Shown one piece after another: positions 17,159 to 26,841 of a stretch of DNA of 64,000 nt. The DNA comes from Advenella sp. S44 (lineage in GTDB: Bacteria; Pseudomonadota; Gammaproteobacteria; Burkholderiales; Burkholderiaceae_B), in assembly GCF_002810445.1 (NCBI RefSeq), contig NZ_NEXS01000003.1, positions 868,001-932,000 on the forward strand, given 5' to 3'. The position numbers and the translations under genes are program-made. The notes below the pieces were generated by a model. It had not been told where the DNA came from. It did no database searches and worked only from the letters and a program-made list of their open reading frames with translations. The stretch's first letter is position 1; each line of letters opens with the position of its first letter.

Positions 17159-17839
17159 ATGACTGCAACCCCGGAACAAACCTACACCGTGTTTCATGGA
17201 TACCGCAAGCTTGCTTCCGGTACGCTGCCCCAAGTTGCGGCAGCATATCAGGCGGCCCTGAAAACACCGTCAACCAGCGCGGTATTAATATTCGACGATG
17301 TCACTGGTCGTTCGACCGATATTGATTTGCGGCTACTGGATGCCGCAGCGCCAATCGATCAGCAGAACGGTTTTCACCCACAGGTGACAACCCCGCAAAC
17401 GGGTAGCGGGGCAGTAGGGGCGACTATGCCCGATAGCATGGACGCCACCGATTCGTCATCGCATCGTACGGTGTCGACGCAGGAGAGCAACGATCAGACT
17501 GGGCGGCGACGCGGCCGACCGAAGCTCGGCGTGATTTCCCGGGAGGTCACATTGCTGCCCAGGCATTGGGAATGGCTGGCAGCCCAGCCAGGGGGAGCGT
17601 CGGTCGCGTTACGCAAGTTGGTGGAGTCGGCCCGGATCAGCAATACGGCCCGAGACAGCCGCCGCAAAGCCCAGGAACGGGCCTATCATTTCATGCTGGC
17701 ACTGGGTGGTGATCTGGCTGGTTACGAAGAGGCCACACGGGCGCTGTTTGCCGATGATACTAAGGCGCTGGAAACACATATCGCCGGCTGGCCGGACGAT
17801 GTGCGCACACATGCGCTGAAGCTGGCCACTAACGCCTGA
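17159..17839 (+). CDS. DUF2239 family protein
   Basis: A 226-residue protein of the DUF2239 type: an N-terminal block with F-x-G-x-R-x-L-A-S-G-T-L and V-L-I-F-D-D-x-T-G-R-x-x-D-I-D-L, a central variable linker (about 75-120), then G-R-R-R-G-R-P-K-L-G-V and R-E-V-T-L-L-P-R-H-W-E-W-L-A-x-Q-P-G-G-A-S-V-A-L-R-K-L-V, which looks DNA- or nucleotide-related but has no proven function. The ATG at 17159 has CAGGAG before it. Control by the upstream palindromes is likely. Confidence 0.8.
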   Translation: MTATPEQTYTVFHGYRKLASGTLPQVAAAYQAALKTPSTSAVLIFDDVTGRSTDIDLRLLDAAAPIDQQNGFHPQVTTPQTGSGAVGATMPDSMDATDSSSHRTVSTQESNDQTGRRRGRPKLGVISREVTLLPRHWEWLAAQPGGASVALRKLVESARISNTARDSRRKAQERAYHFMLALGGDLAGYEEATRALFADDTKALETHIAGWPDDVRTHALKLATNA

Positions 17840-17996
17840 GGGCGGCCACGATAGCTGATGCGCCGCCCGACTGTCGGTACCCGTGCGTCACGCATTGCCC
17901 GCAGCGCCTTTGCCGCAAGCAGCGATTGCGCGGCGGCACCACAGTTTGTGCGCGCGGCAGTCCGGGACGCAGGCGGATGTCCAACTTACCCCACAG

Positions 17997-20900
17997 TTAC
18001 GATGTCAGGGCCGCCGTCGCTTCAGATGTGCGTGCCAGAAACTCATCAAGGACAAGGCCGGTATGGGAGACGGATTTTTTCGCAATAATGTCCGGTACCG
18101 GTCCCATCGCAACGACTTGGCCGCCGCCGTTGCCGCCCTCGGGCCCCATGTCAACGATCCAGTCCGCCTCGGCCATGATATCCAGATTGTGTTCAATAAC
18201 AACAACGGTGTTGCCGGCCTCAACAAGACGATGCAGCACAACAATGAGTTTTTCGACGTCGGCCATGGACAAGCCCACGGTGGGCTCGTCCAGCACGTAG
18301 AGCGTGTGCGGCCTGCTAGAAGCCCTGCCGGTTTTGATCACGCCTTCATCAAGGCGCGCCTTGACCAGTTCAGAAACCAGCTTGATCCGCTGGGCTTCAC
18401 CGCCAGACAATGTCGGCGAAGGCTGGCCCAGTGTGAGGTAGCCCAAACCGACATCCTGGAGCAGTTGCAGTGAACGCTTGACCCGCGGATGGGCGGCGAA
18501 ATAGGGGATCGCGTCATCGACTTCCATCTGCAGCACCTGGCCGATATTTTTGTCACGTAGCCGGATCGCCAGTGTATCCGGGTTGAAACGATTGCCGTTA
18601 CACGCTTCGCAGGGTACTTTGATATCCGGCAGAAAGCTCATTTCAATGGTGCGCATACCCTGGCCTTCGCAAATCGGGCAGCGTCCGTCACCGGTATTGA
18701 ATGAAAAGCGCGATGCGCTCCAGCCACGGATTTTTGCATCCCGGGTTTCGGCGAACTGACGCCGCACGTCATCCCAGAAGCCGATATAGGTTGCCGGGCA
18801 GGAGCGCGGCGTTTTGCCTATCGGTGTCTGATCAACCTCCAGCACGCGATCAATGCGCTCCCAGCCCGTGATGTCATCGCAACCGCGCCATGCTGGTGGT
18901 GTTTTTGCGCCAATGACGCCCTTGAGATTGTCCAGCAGCACATCGCGTGCGAGCGACGACTTACCCGAACCGGACACGCCGGTTATGACGCTCAGACTGC
19001 CCTTGGGGATGCGCACGTTCACGTGGCGCAGATTATGCAAATGAGCACGATGAATTTCGATATAGTCGGTATTGGCATTGACGGGCTGGCCCGGGCGCAA
19101 CGGATGCACCATCGGATGCGCCAGATAACGTCCTGTCAGGGAATGCTCGTTGCTGATGATATCGTTGTAGCTGCCCTGCGCCACCACGGTACCGCCGCGA
19201 ACGCCGGCGCCCGGCCCCATATCGATAATGTGTTCGGCGCGGCGAATGGTATCGTCGTCGTGTTCCACCACAACGAGTGTATTGCCGTTGCCTTCCAGTC
19301 TTGACAGCGCATTGAGCAGGATGCGATTGTCGCGAGGATGCAGGCCGATAGTGGGCTCATCCAGAATGTAGCAGACGCCCTGCAGATTGGAGCCCAGTTG
19401 CGCGGCCAGGCGGATGCGCTGGGCTTCGCCCCCCGACAGCGTTGGCGCCGACCGGTCCAGTCCCAGGTAGCCCAGGCCAACTTCTTCCATGAAGGCCAGA
19501 CGGCTTTTTATTTCATTCAGGATATCGCGCGCAATCTCGGCATCGCGCCCTTTCAGGACCAGGCCGGCAAAGAAGGTGTGCGCTTCGCTGACCGGTAGTG
19601 CGGCCAGGTCTGCAATGCTGCGGTCTTTCCAGCGTACGGCCAGCGCATTGCGGTTCAGGCGCTGGCCATGGCAGGCAGGGCAGGCCGCAAGCTCGTGCTC
19701 TTCGTCACCCGAGAGGTTTTTCCAGGTCTCTTCTTCACCGCTTTGTTCTTCATCGAATCCGGTCAATTTGACACCGGTCCCGAAGCAGGAATGACACCAG
19801 CCATGCTTTGAGTTATAGGAAAACAGACGTGGATCGGGTTCAGGAAAGCTGGTCCCACAGCAGGGGCACGCGCGCTTGGTGGAAAAGTGCTGCTGTTCCA
19901 GCTCGCTGGCGTGCAGTGGATCGGCCGGATCCAGGTCCATGATGATACTCATGGAACCGTGGCCGGTTTCCAGCGCGCTCTGCAGCGCTTGCTTGAGGCT
20001 GGCTTCCGCTGCTGGAGCAATGACGAGATCGGCTACGGGCAATTCGATGGTATGTTCCTTGTAGCGATCCAGCCTTGGCCAGGGTTTGACCGGCATGAAA
20101 TCACCGTCGACGCGCAAATGCGTATAACCCTTGCCTTCGGCCCATTTGGCCAGATCCGTGTAATAACCTTTGCGAGCGGTCACCAGCGGAGCAAGAACGC
20201 CGATGTGCCGGCCCTTGCACTGGCTCATGATGCGGGCAAAAATCTGTTCCTGGGATTGCGGTTCCACCGGTACCTGGCAATCCGGGCAGTATTGGGTGCC
20301 GAGTTTGACGTAAAGCAGTCGCAGAAAATGGTGGGCTTCGGTCATGGTGCCCACCGTGGATTTACGCCCGCCACGACTGGTGCGTTGCTCAATGGCGACG
20401 GTTGGCGGGATGCCGTAAATGGCGTCCACATCGGGTTTGCCGGCGGGTTGCACCACGGCGCGCGCGTACGCATTAAGCGATTCCAGATAGCGGCGCTGCC
20501 CTTCATTGAACAGGATATCGAAGGCCAGCGTGGACTTGCCTGATCCCGACACGCCGGTAATGACCGTAAAGGTATTGTGCGGGATATGGACGTTGACGCC
20601 CTTGAGGTTATGTTCCTTTGCGTTAAGGATATCAATTTGCGACGGCGTATCGCGCCGTACGGGAACCAGTGCTGCGCTGTCTGCATAAGCGACGCCCGGG
20701 GGCTCCTGCAGTGACAGCGGGGCGCTGGCGATGATGCTGGATTCGTATTCGCGCAAGGCCGTGCCGGTGTGCGACCCGTCAATGTCCATGACCGTGGCGG
20801 GAGCCCCTTCGGCCACAATACGACCGCCGCCCACGCCGCCTTCCGGCCCCAGATCAATCAGCCAGTCGGCAGCGCGGATCACATCCAGATTGTGCTCGAT

Positions 20901-23696
20901 GACTAGCAGAGAATGGCCGGCGCCCAGCAGCTTGCGAAAGGCGCCCATGAGCCGGGCGACATCGTCAAAATGCAGGCCGGTGGTGGGTTCGTCAAACAGG
21001 AACAGGCTGCCTTTTTTGGCGACCTTGGCCGACGAGATGCCGCTGCGCGCGGCTTCGGCCAGGTGGCCGGCCAGCTTGAGGCGCTGGGCTTCGCCGCCGG
21101 ACAGGGTGGGCACGGGCTGCCCCAACTTGAGATACTCCAGGCCCACGTCAATGAGCGGCACAAGGCTGGTCTGGACATCGCGCAAACCTTTGAAAAACGA
21201 CAGCGCCTCGCTGACGGTCATATCCAGTACCTGGTCGATAGATGCGCTGTTGCCCAGGTGCTCTACGCGGACCTCAAGAATTTCCGGTCGAAAGCGCTTG
21301 CCATCGCAGTCGGGACAACGGATATAGACGTCGGACAGGAACTGCATTTCAACATGTTCGAAGCCCGTGCCGCCGCAGGTGGGGCAACGCCCGTCGCCGC
21401 TGTTAAAGCTGAACGTGCCCGGCGTGTAACCACGCTCGCGGGCTGCCGGGGCTTGCGAAAACAGCTTGCGGATCGCCTCGAACGCTCCCACGTAACTGGC
21501 CGGATTGGACCTGGCGGTTTTGCCGATGGGACTTTGATCGACCATGACAACGCTGGCAATTTGCTCTGCACCCAGCAAGCGGGTGAAGGAGCCAGGTGCC
21601 TCGGTCGGGCGACCGAAATGCTTGAGCAGTGCCGGATATAGGACGTCCTGAACCAGCGTGGATTTGCCTGAGCCCGATACGCCTGTCAGGCATACCAAGC
21701 GACCCAGGGGAATGGCGGCATCGACGTTTTGCAGATTGTTCGCGCTGACGCCTTCGATGATCAGTTTCGGGGTGTTGGGCTGAACAGACATGGGGCGCGG
21801 TGCTTCAACGCGCAACTGGCCGCTCAGGTAGCGACCGGTGAGCGAGCTGCCTTCGCGCAACCGCTGTGGCGTGCCGTCAAAGACGATCTGTCCGCCGCGC
21901 TCGCCCGGTCCGGGGCCGATATCCAGAATTCGGTCGGCCGCCACCATGACCTGCGGATCGTGCTCGACCACAACCAGGGTGTTGCCGGCATCGCGCAGGC
22001 GATGCAATACCTGGACAATCCGGTGCATGTCACGCGGATGCAGGCCAATAGACGGTTCATCCAGCACAAAAAGCGTGTTGACCAGAGACGTGCCAAGGGC
22101 GGTAGTCAGGTTGATACGCTGGACTTCACCACCAGACAGGGTCCGGCTTTGCCGGTCCAGGCTCAGGTAGCCCAAGCCTACATTACAAAGAAAATCAAGC
22201 CGACTGCGGATTTCCTGGAGCACCAGGTCCATCGCGCTGTCCATGAAAACCGAGAGTGCCAGAGTGGCAAAAAATTCGCGCACCTGGGTGATGGGCAGGC
22301 GCATCAGATCATGGATGCCAAGCCCGTCAAGCGCCGTAAGCGTTGGCGCCGACCACTTTGCATGCACCGGCATGAAGCGTGTATAGCTTCCCATGATGTT
22401 GTCGCCCACCGGCGCGTCACCCAGCCGCCAGAGCGTCGCATCAGGTTTGAGGCGGGAGCCGTGGCAGGCCGGGCAGGGAGTATAGCTGCGATATTTGGAC
22501 AGCAGCACGCGCACATGCATCTTATATGACTTGGTTTCGAGCCAGTCGAAAAAGCGCTGCACGCCATACCACTGATGTTTCCAGGCCGATGCGCCGCCTT
22601 TCCATTCGGGGTCGCCGTAAAGCACCCAGTGCTGTTCAGCATCGTTGAGCTGCTTCCAGGGCGTGTCGGTGCGAATACCGGCTTTTTTGGCGTATTGCAT
22701 CATTTCAGTCTGGCATTCGCTGTAGCTGGGTGTCTGCCAGGGTTTGACGGCGCCTTCCTGCAACGTTTTGGTTTCGTCGGGAATCACCAAACCGAAGTCG
22801 ATGCCCATGGCGCGGCCGAAGCCTCGGCAGGTTTCGCAGGCCCCGAGCGGCGAGTTGAAGGAGAAGGTGCTGGGCAGCGGCGACGAATAAGTAATATCGC
22901 AATTGGCGCAGTGCAACTGCTCGCTGAACTTCCACGATTGGAGCGGCCCGCCGTCATTGTCAACGGCATAGACCGTGCACATGCCGGTGCCGTAACGCAG
23001 ACAGGCTTCGAGCCCTTCGATGATTCGCGATTTTTCGGTGGTGGAAAAGCGGAAGCGGTCCTGGACCACATGCAGAATGCGGCTGATCTCGACCTTCTGC
23101 GACTTGCTGCGTCCTTTTGGCACAACGGTTGTGCTGCGTTCCTCTTCGGCGTGGACACGGGTATAGCCTTGCTGTTCCAGATACTGGCGGACCTCTTCTT
23201 CGGTGTAGTTGCCGGGAACGGCCACGGGAAAGGTCAGGATAAGACGCGGATCGCCCAGTGCCGCCGTAGCGCCTGCAAGAAATTCATGAATGGTATCGGG
23301 ATTGTCCTTGCGCACTTCTGTTGCGCATTGGCGGCAATAGAGCCTGGCAGCCCGGGCAAACAGCAATTTGATGTGGTCATTGAGCTCTGTCATGGTGCCG
23401 ACCGAACTGCGGGAGTTGCGCACGGGATTGGTCTGATCAATGGCGATGGCGGGCAGGATGCCTTCAATACGGTCGGCCTGCGGCTTGTCCATGCGGTCCA
23501 GAAATTGCCTGGCATAAGGAGAGAAGGTTTCTACGTATTTGCGCTGGCCCTCGGCGTAAAGCGTATCGAAGGCCAGCGAGCTTTTGCCCGAGCCTGATAC
23601 GCCGGTAATAACCACGAATTCGCCGGTGTTGAACGTGACATCGAGATTTTTAAGATTGTTTTGTCTGGCGCCGAAAATCCGGATCTGCGAACTCAT
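17997..23696 (-). CDS. uvrA: tandem double-length UvrA-like excinuclease ATPase
   Basis: A single 1899-residue frame holding two complete UvrA units head to tail. Walker A motifs G-V-S-G-S-G-K-S/T occur four times (about residues 32-39, 670, 1050 and 1575), each with an L-S-G-G-E-x-Q-R signature; two sets of UvrB-binding-like regions and C-x-x-C zinc modules are visible. Ordinary UvrA is 940-970 residues and works as a dimer that finds bulky DNA lesions; here the dimer seems fused in one chain. GGAG precedes the ATG, and a LexA box lies 61-76 bp upstream of it. This is probably a paralog of a normal UvrA encoded elsewhere. Confidence 0.92.
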   Translation of the reverse strand: MSSQIRIFGARQNNLKNLDVTFNTGEFVVITGVSGSGKSSLAFDTLYAEGQRKYVETFSPYARQFLDRMDKPQADRIEGILPAIAIDQTNPVRNSRSSVGTMTELNDHIKLLFARAARLYCRQCATEVRKDNPDTIHEFLAGATAALGDPRLILTFPVAVPGNYTEEEVRQYLEQQGYTRVHAEEERSTTVVPKGRSKSQKVEISRILHVVQDRFRFSTTEKSRIIEGLEACLRYGTGMCTVYAVDNDGGPLQSWKFSEQLHCANCDITYSSPLPSTFSFNSPLGACETCRGFGRAMGIDFGLVIPDETKTLQEGAVKPWQTPSYSECQTEMMQYAKKAGIRTDTPWKQLNDAEQHWVLYGDPEWKGGASAWKHQWYGVQRFFDWLETKSYKMHVRVLLSKYRSYTPCPACHGSRLKPDATLWRLGDAPVGDNIMGSYTRFMPVHAKWSAPTLTALDGLGIHDLMRLPITQVREFFATLALSVFMDSAMDLVLQEIRSRLDFLCNVGLGYLSLDRQSRTLSGGEVQRINLTTALGTSLVNTLFVLDEPSIGLHPRDMHRIVQVLHRLRDAGNTLVVVEHDPQVMVAADRILDIGPGPGERGGQIVFDGTPQRLREGSSLTGRYLSGQLRVEAPRPMSVQPNTPKLIIEGVSANNLQNVDAAIPLGRLVCLTGVSGSGKSTLVQDVLYPALLKHFGRPTEAPGSFTRLLGAEQIASVVMVDQSPIGKTARSNPASYVGAFEAIRKLFSQAPAARERGYTPGTFSFNSGDGRCPTCGGTGFEHVEMQFLSDVYIRCPDCDGKRFRPEILEVRVEHLGNSASIDQVLDMTVSEALSFFKGLRDVQTSLVPLIDVGLEYLKLGQPVPTLSGGEAQRLKLAGHLAEAARSGISSAKVAKKGSLFLFDEPTTGLHFDDVARLMGAFRKLLGAGHSLLVIEHNLDVIRAADWLIDLGPEGGVGGGRIVAEGAPATVMDIDGSHTGTALREYESSIIASAPLSLQEPPGVAYADSAALVPVRRDTPSQIDILNAKEHNLKGVNVHIPHNTFTVITGVSGSGKSTLAFDILFNEGQRRYLESLNAYARAVVQPAGKPDVDAIYGIPPTVAIEQRTSRGGRKSTVGTMTEAHHFLRLLYVKLGTQYCPDCQVPVEPQSQEQIFARIMSQCKGRHIGVLAPLVTARKGYYTDLAKWAEGKGYTHLRVDGDFMPVKPWPRLDRYKEHTIELPVADLVIAPAAEASLKQALQSALETGHGSMSIIMDLDPADPLHASELEQQHFSTKRACPCCGTSFPEPDPRLFSYNSKHGWCHSCFGTGVKLTGFDEEQSGEEETWKNLSGDEEHELAACPACHGQRLNRNALAVRWKDRSIADLAALPVSEAHTFFAGLVLKGRDAEIARDILNEIKSRLAFMEEVGLGYLGLDRSAPTLSGGEAQRIRLAAQLGSNLQGVCYILDEPTIGLHPRDNRILLNALSRLEGNGNTLVVVEHDDDTIRRAEHIIDMGPGAGVRGGTVVAQGSYNDIISNEHSLTGRYLAHPMVHPLRPGQPVNANTDYIEIHRAHLHNLRHVNVRIPKGSLSVITGVSGSGKSSLARDVLLDNLKGVIGAKTPPAWRGCDDITGWERIDRVLEVDQTPIGKTPRSCPATYIGFWDDVRRQFAETRDAKIRGWSASRFSFNTGDGRCPICEGQGMRTIEMSFLPDIKVPCEACNGNRFNPDTLAIRLRDKNIGQVLQMEVDDAIPYFAAHPRVKRSLQLLQDVGLGYLTLGQPSPTLSGGEAQRIKLVSELVKARLDEGVIKTGRASSRPHTLYVLDEPTVGLSMADVEKLIVVLHRLVEAGNTVVVIEHNLDIMAEADWIVDMGPEGGNGGGQVVAMGPVPDIIAKKSVSHTGLVLDEFLARTSEATAALTS

Positions 23697-24096
23697 GAAG
23701 TGCTCCGAAGGCCCCTGGAAATGACCACGGGGCGATGAGGATGAAATTGATTCTTACTGTATAAATAAACAGGTATAATATTGTCGCATATTAATTGATT
23801 TCTGACACGGCGCAGCACAAAAAATCTTCAGGCCGGCTGGTGTCATCGTCCGGTGGTGCAATGTGCATGCCAGCGACTTCCATACCCGCCAATCCCGGGT
23901 GCCAGGCAGGGCTTGTTATCCGTACTGCCTGGCAGGGCCGCGTTATAAACGAGGAAGAGGCGCATTCCCGGCCCGTGGGTCGCTTGCAATGTGCCTGGTT
24001 TGTGTCGGCGTGGTGTTGGGTTTACACTTTCGCACGCGGATCACCTTTTTCGCATGTCTACAATCGGCCTTGTCACCTGCAGGATAAATTCTATTT
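23697..24096. other. 400-bp divergent region between uvrA-like gene and pdxA
   Basis: Contains the LexA box (23757-23772) close to the uvrA-like gene. The rest shows nothing supported; a 101-codon plus-strand frame overlapping the pdxA start has no family resemblance. Confidence 0.6.
23757..23772. promoter_or_regulatory. LexA (SOS) box
   Basis: CTGT-ATAAATAA-ACAG, the exact CTGT-N8-ACAG form with an AT-rich centre, embedded in TACTGT...ACAGGTA. Its position 61-76 bp ahead of the uvrA-like start indicates SOS control (consensus is established; occupancy is inferred). Confidence 0.8.
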
Positions 24097-25122
24097 ATGA
24101 AAAAGCAACCGCTATCACATTCCCAACCGCCCCTGGGATTGACCATGGGCGATGCTGCGGGCATTGGCCCTGAACTGGTAGCCAAGTTGTTCCATCAGGG
24201 GCTGCCGGTGCCAGCTGTCGTGTACGGCGATGCCGGTGCGATATCGCGAGCGGTCTCCCAGTTGGCTTTCACGTTGCCGGTCACGCCCTACTGCTCGGTA
24301 GGGCAGTGGCAGGCTGCGCAGCAGGCTGGGGCAATGGCACCCGACATTCCGGTTATTAACTGCGCCGACCCGCTGCCCGACAATCTGCCGCTGGGACAGG
24401 TTAATGCACAGGCGGGCCTGGCCTCGTATCACTTTTTGCAAGCGGCCATTGCCGACGCCATGGCGGGGCAGCTTTCGGCGATTGTCACTGCACCCCTGAA
24501 CAAACTATCGCTGAAAGCCGGTGGCATTGATTTTCCAGGGCACACGGAAATTCTGGCGCACACGGCAGGGGTGTCGCGCGTTGCCATGATGCTGCTTAAT
24601 GAGCAATTGCGGGTGATTCTGGTAACCATTCATGTGTCCCTGCAAGAGGTGCCGGCGCTGATTACATTTGAAAACGAGCTGGCTGTTATCCGGCTGGCCG
24701 ACCGAGCCTGCCGTATGCTGGGTCTGGCAGCGCCTCGCATTGCCGTGGCAGGACTCAATCCACATGCGGGCGAGGGCGGTCGGTTCGGCCATGAAGATGA
24801 GGCGGTGATCCGACCCGCGATTGAGGCCGCCCGGGCAGACGGCCTCAATGTCACCGGGCCGTTTCCGGGAGACACGGTCTTTATGCGGGCGCGGCGGGGC
24901 GACTTTGATATTGTGGTGGCGCAATATCATGATCAGGGCTTGATTCCCGTCAAATACCTGGGCGTTGACAACGGCGTCAATGTCACGGTGGGCCTGCCAT
25001 TCATTCGGACCAGCGTCGATCATGGCACGGCATACGATATTGCAGGCCAGGGGATCGCGGATCCGTCTTCGCTTCGGGTCGCCTGTGAACTGGCGCTGCA
25101 AATGCACAATCCCTTTGTCTGA
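24097..25122 (+). CDS. pdxA: 4-hydroxythreonine-4-phosphate dehydrogenase
   Basis: A 341-residue PdxA: M-G-D-A-A-G-I-G-P-E at the N-terminus, metal-binding histidines in G-H-T-E-I-L-A and in the H-D-Q-G-L-I-P-V-K segment, G-L-N-P-H-A-G-E-G-G-R-F-G, and S-V-D-H-G-T-A-Y-D-I-A-G. It performs the NAD-dependent step that yields the aminoacetone phosphate used to build pyridoxine 5'-phosphate. In E. coli pdxA lies between surA and rsmA; here it is about 19 kb away from them. Confidence 0.95.
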   Translation: MKKQPLSHSQPPLGLTMGDAAGIGPELVAKLFHQGLPVPAVVYGDAGAISRAVSQLAFTLPVTPYCSVGQWQAAQQAGAMAPDIPVINCADPLPDNLPLGQVNAQAGLASYHFLQAAIADAMAGQLSAIVTAPLNKLSLKAGGIDFPGHTEILAHTAGVSRVAMMLLNEQLRVILVTIHVSLQEVPALITFENELAVIRLADRACRMLGLAAPRIAVAGLNPHAGEGGRFGHEDEAVIRPAIEAARADGLNVTGPFPGDTVFMRARRGDFDIVVAQYHDQGLIPVKYLGVDNGVNVTVGLPFIRTSVDHGTAYDIAGQGIADPSSLRVACELALQMHNPFV

Positions 25123-25158
25123 TTTTTGCGCCAGCAATGGCGATTGCTGCAAAATACA

Positions 25159-25187
25159 TGGATAAATGCCTGATTTAATGCTAGAAT
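25159..25187 (+). promoter_or_regulatory. putative promoter of the 42-residue small gene
   Basis: TGGATA (25159-25164), a 17-bp spacer and extended -10 TGC-TAGAAT (25179-25187). Good sigma-70 form placed 35 bp before the small gene. Confidence 0.55.
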
Positions 25188-25221
25188 GCCCGATTACGTA
25201 AAAAATTTCTCGGAGAATCTC

Positions 25222-25350
25222 ATGGCAGAAGTCAAACGCACTCGCCGCAACACGCTGGAGCGTCGTTGCCTGGGTAAAGCATTCAAGCGTCTTTTTGTGC
25301 GCTCCCCCAAAGGCGTGTTCAAAATGCTGGAAAAAGTAAAACGCGCATAA
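25222..25350 (+). CDS. 42-residue highly basic small protein
   Basis: ATG at 25222 with CGGAGAA six bases upstream, giving M-A-E-V-K-R-T-R-R-N-T-L-E-R-R-C and ending K-V-K-R-A. Lys and Arg make up about a third of the residues, and the centre (G-K-A-F-K-R-L-F-V) could form an amphipathic helix. It has its own promoter-like sequence and is followed by a terminator at 25502. I do not recognise the family; a ribosome- or nucleic-acid-associated role is only a guess from charge. Confidence 0.65.
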   Translation: MAEVKRTRRNTLERRCLGKAFKRLFVRSPKGVFKMLEKVKRA

Positions 25351-25529
25351 TCGCCGGGTGGTGAAAGCATTCAAAACCGGCGTTGGCCAGAATGCCCGTA
25401 GGTAACCGTCGTTGCATTGCGTCGTGTGTGTTGCCGGGCCTGTTTGTCTTGGCGCTGTGTTATTGAACGGTATCACACCTTGTCGCCTGATCGCGAAACC
25501 GAAAAGCCACTTATGCAAGTGGCTTTTTT
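25351..25529 (+). other. long 3' untranslated region, possible sRNA source
   Basis: About 150 bp of non-coding sequence separate the small gene stop from the terminator at 25502-25529. A long 3' UTR ending in a strong intrinsic terminator is the layout of 3'-UTR-derived small RNAs, but nothing in the sequence proves one. Confidence 0.3.
25502..25529 (+). terminator. rho-independent terminator
   Basis: AAAAGCCACTT, loop ATGC, AAGTGGCTTTT, ending in a run of six T residues. Perfect 11-bp stem. Confidence 0.9.
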
Positions 25530-25715
25530 CTCGCCTGTCAACGGGTTGCCGGCGATGCGGTGGTGATTTGCAGGCGCTTGCGGGACTCGATGACATCCAT
25601 CCATGCGGCAAAGATTACTTTTTGCTACAAGTTGCGCATCGTTTTCATCACATTCTCTGCTATCGTAACCGAACGAAAAAAATACAATAACGATCGGAAT
25701 CGAATACGTAAAGCT

Positions 25716-26663
25716 ATGACGCATAATCTTTATTTTTTCACGGTGTTGACGCCGACCTATAATCGCGTTCATACCCTTGAGCGCGTCTATCGGTCCTTAT
25801 GCGAACAGCAGTTCAAGGATTTTGAATGGCTGGTTATCGATGACGGTTCTACCGACAATACGCGGGAAAAAATTGAAACCTGGCAAGGTGATTCACCGTT
25901 CCCCATTCGGTATGTGTGGCAACTTAATCAGCATAAGAAAACCGCGTTCAACACCGGGGTCAAGCAGGCCTGGGGAAGGCTGATCGTTGCGCTCGACAGC
26001 GACGATAGCCTGTTGCCCGATTCGCTGCAGTCAATGGCCGATGTATGGCGTGGTATTCCGGATGATCTGAAAAGCGGATATATCGCCGTCACGGGACTGT
26101 GCGCTCGTCCGGATGGCAGCATCGTGGGCGATCGCTTCCCCGAAGACGTCATGGACATGACGACGCTGGATATGAGTTTCAAACACCATGTGAAGGGCGA
26201 AAAGTTCGGCTGTCTTCAAACCCAGGTGCTCAAGCACTATCCATTTCCAGAAGATATCGAGGGTTTTGTGCCGGAAAGCGTAGTTTGGCGCGCGATTGCC
26301 CGCGATGGCTACATGACGCGCTTTGTCAACACGGTATTTCGCAAGTACTACGAAAGTGCTGACTCGCTGACCATGGAAGGCGAAAGCTCGGTGAACAGAC
26401 ATGCAATGGGTATTTTGTTACTCGCCCGCGACACCGTCGTCAATTGTTTGCCATGGTTCCGTTATCAGCCCGTTGCTTTTTTGCTGGCTGCAGCGAGATA
26501 TACGCGGTTTCGCCTGCATTTGCAACATGACGGACGACCGTTGCCGCCTACCGCGGAGTTGCAGGGCAAGATGTCCAGGCTGCTTGTCTGGCTGATGTAC
26601 CCGGTCGGGTGGGCGCTCTACCTGAAAGATCGACGCGGGTCGGCGGAAAGACTAAGCAACTAG
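25716..26663 (+). CDS. family 2 glycosyltransferase
   Basis: A 315-residue GT-A fold enzyme: T-V-L-T-P-T-Y-N-R near the start, D-D-G-S-T-D-N-T, and the metal-binding D-S-D-D in V-A-L-D-S-D-D-S. The C-terminal part has hydrophobic segments near W-L-M-Y-P-V-G-W-A-L-Y-L that may touch the membrane. It likely adds a sugar to LPS or another surface glycan; donor and acceptor are unknown. The frame is open further upstream (25560), but ATG 25716 gives the standard N-terminus. No other glycan genes are adjacent. Confidence 0.85.
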   Translation: MTHNLYFFTVLTPTYNRVHTLERVYRSLCEQQFKDFEWLVIDDGSTDNTREKIETWQGDSPFPIRYVWQLNQHKKTAFNTGVKQAWGRLIVALDSDDSLLPDSLQSMADVWRGIPDDLKSGYIAVTGLCARPDGSIVGDRFPEDVMDMTTLDMSFKHHVKGEKFGCLQTQVLKHYPFPEDIEGFVPESVVWRAIARDGYMTRFVNTVFRKYYESADSLTMEGESSVNRHAMGILLLARDTVVNCLPWFRYQPVAFLLAAARYTRFRLHLQHDGRPLPPTAELQGKMSRLLVWLMYPVGWALYLKDRRGSAERLSN

Positions 26664-26841
26664 CCCATTCTTGCCTACGTCGTTACCACAAGGCGCTGCG
26701 CGTATTTGCATCCCTGGATGCAGCGAGATCAATGCATGGCTGGATCAATGAATGATGCCGTTAATGTCTGTGACGATTAATGCGCGATCGGATACTACCC
26801 GTGTTGATCTATGCATGGGACCGATTAATGCCGCTTACCGT

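Noticed and set aside
22575-23597. 340-codon plus-strand frame
   Set aside because: Antisense to the tandem UvrA, which is certain; a GC-driven shadow.
23795-24100. 101-codon frame upstream of pdxA
   Set aside because: No ribosome site, no family features, overlaps the pdxA start.
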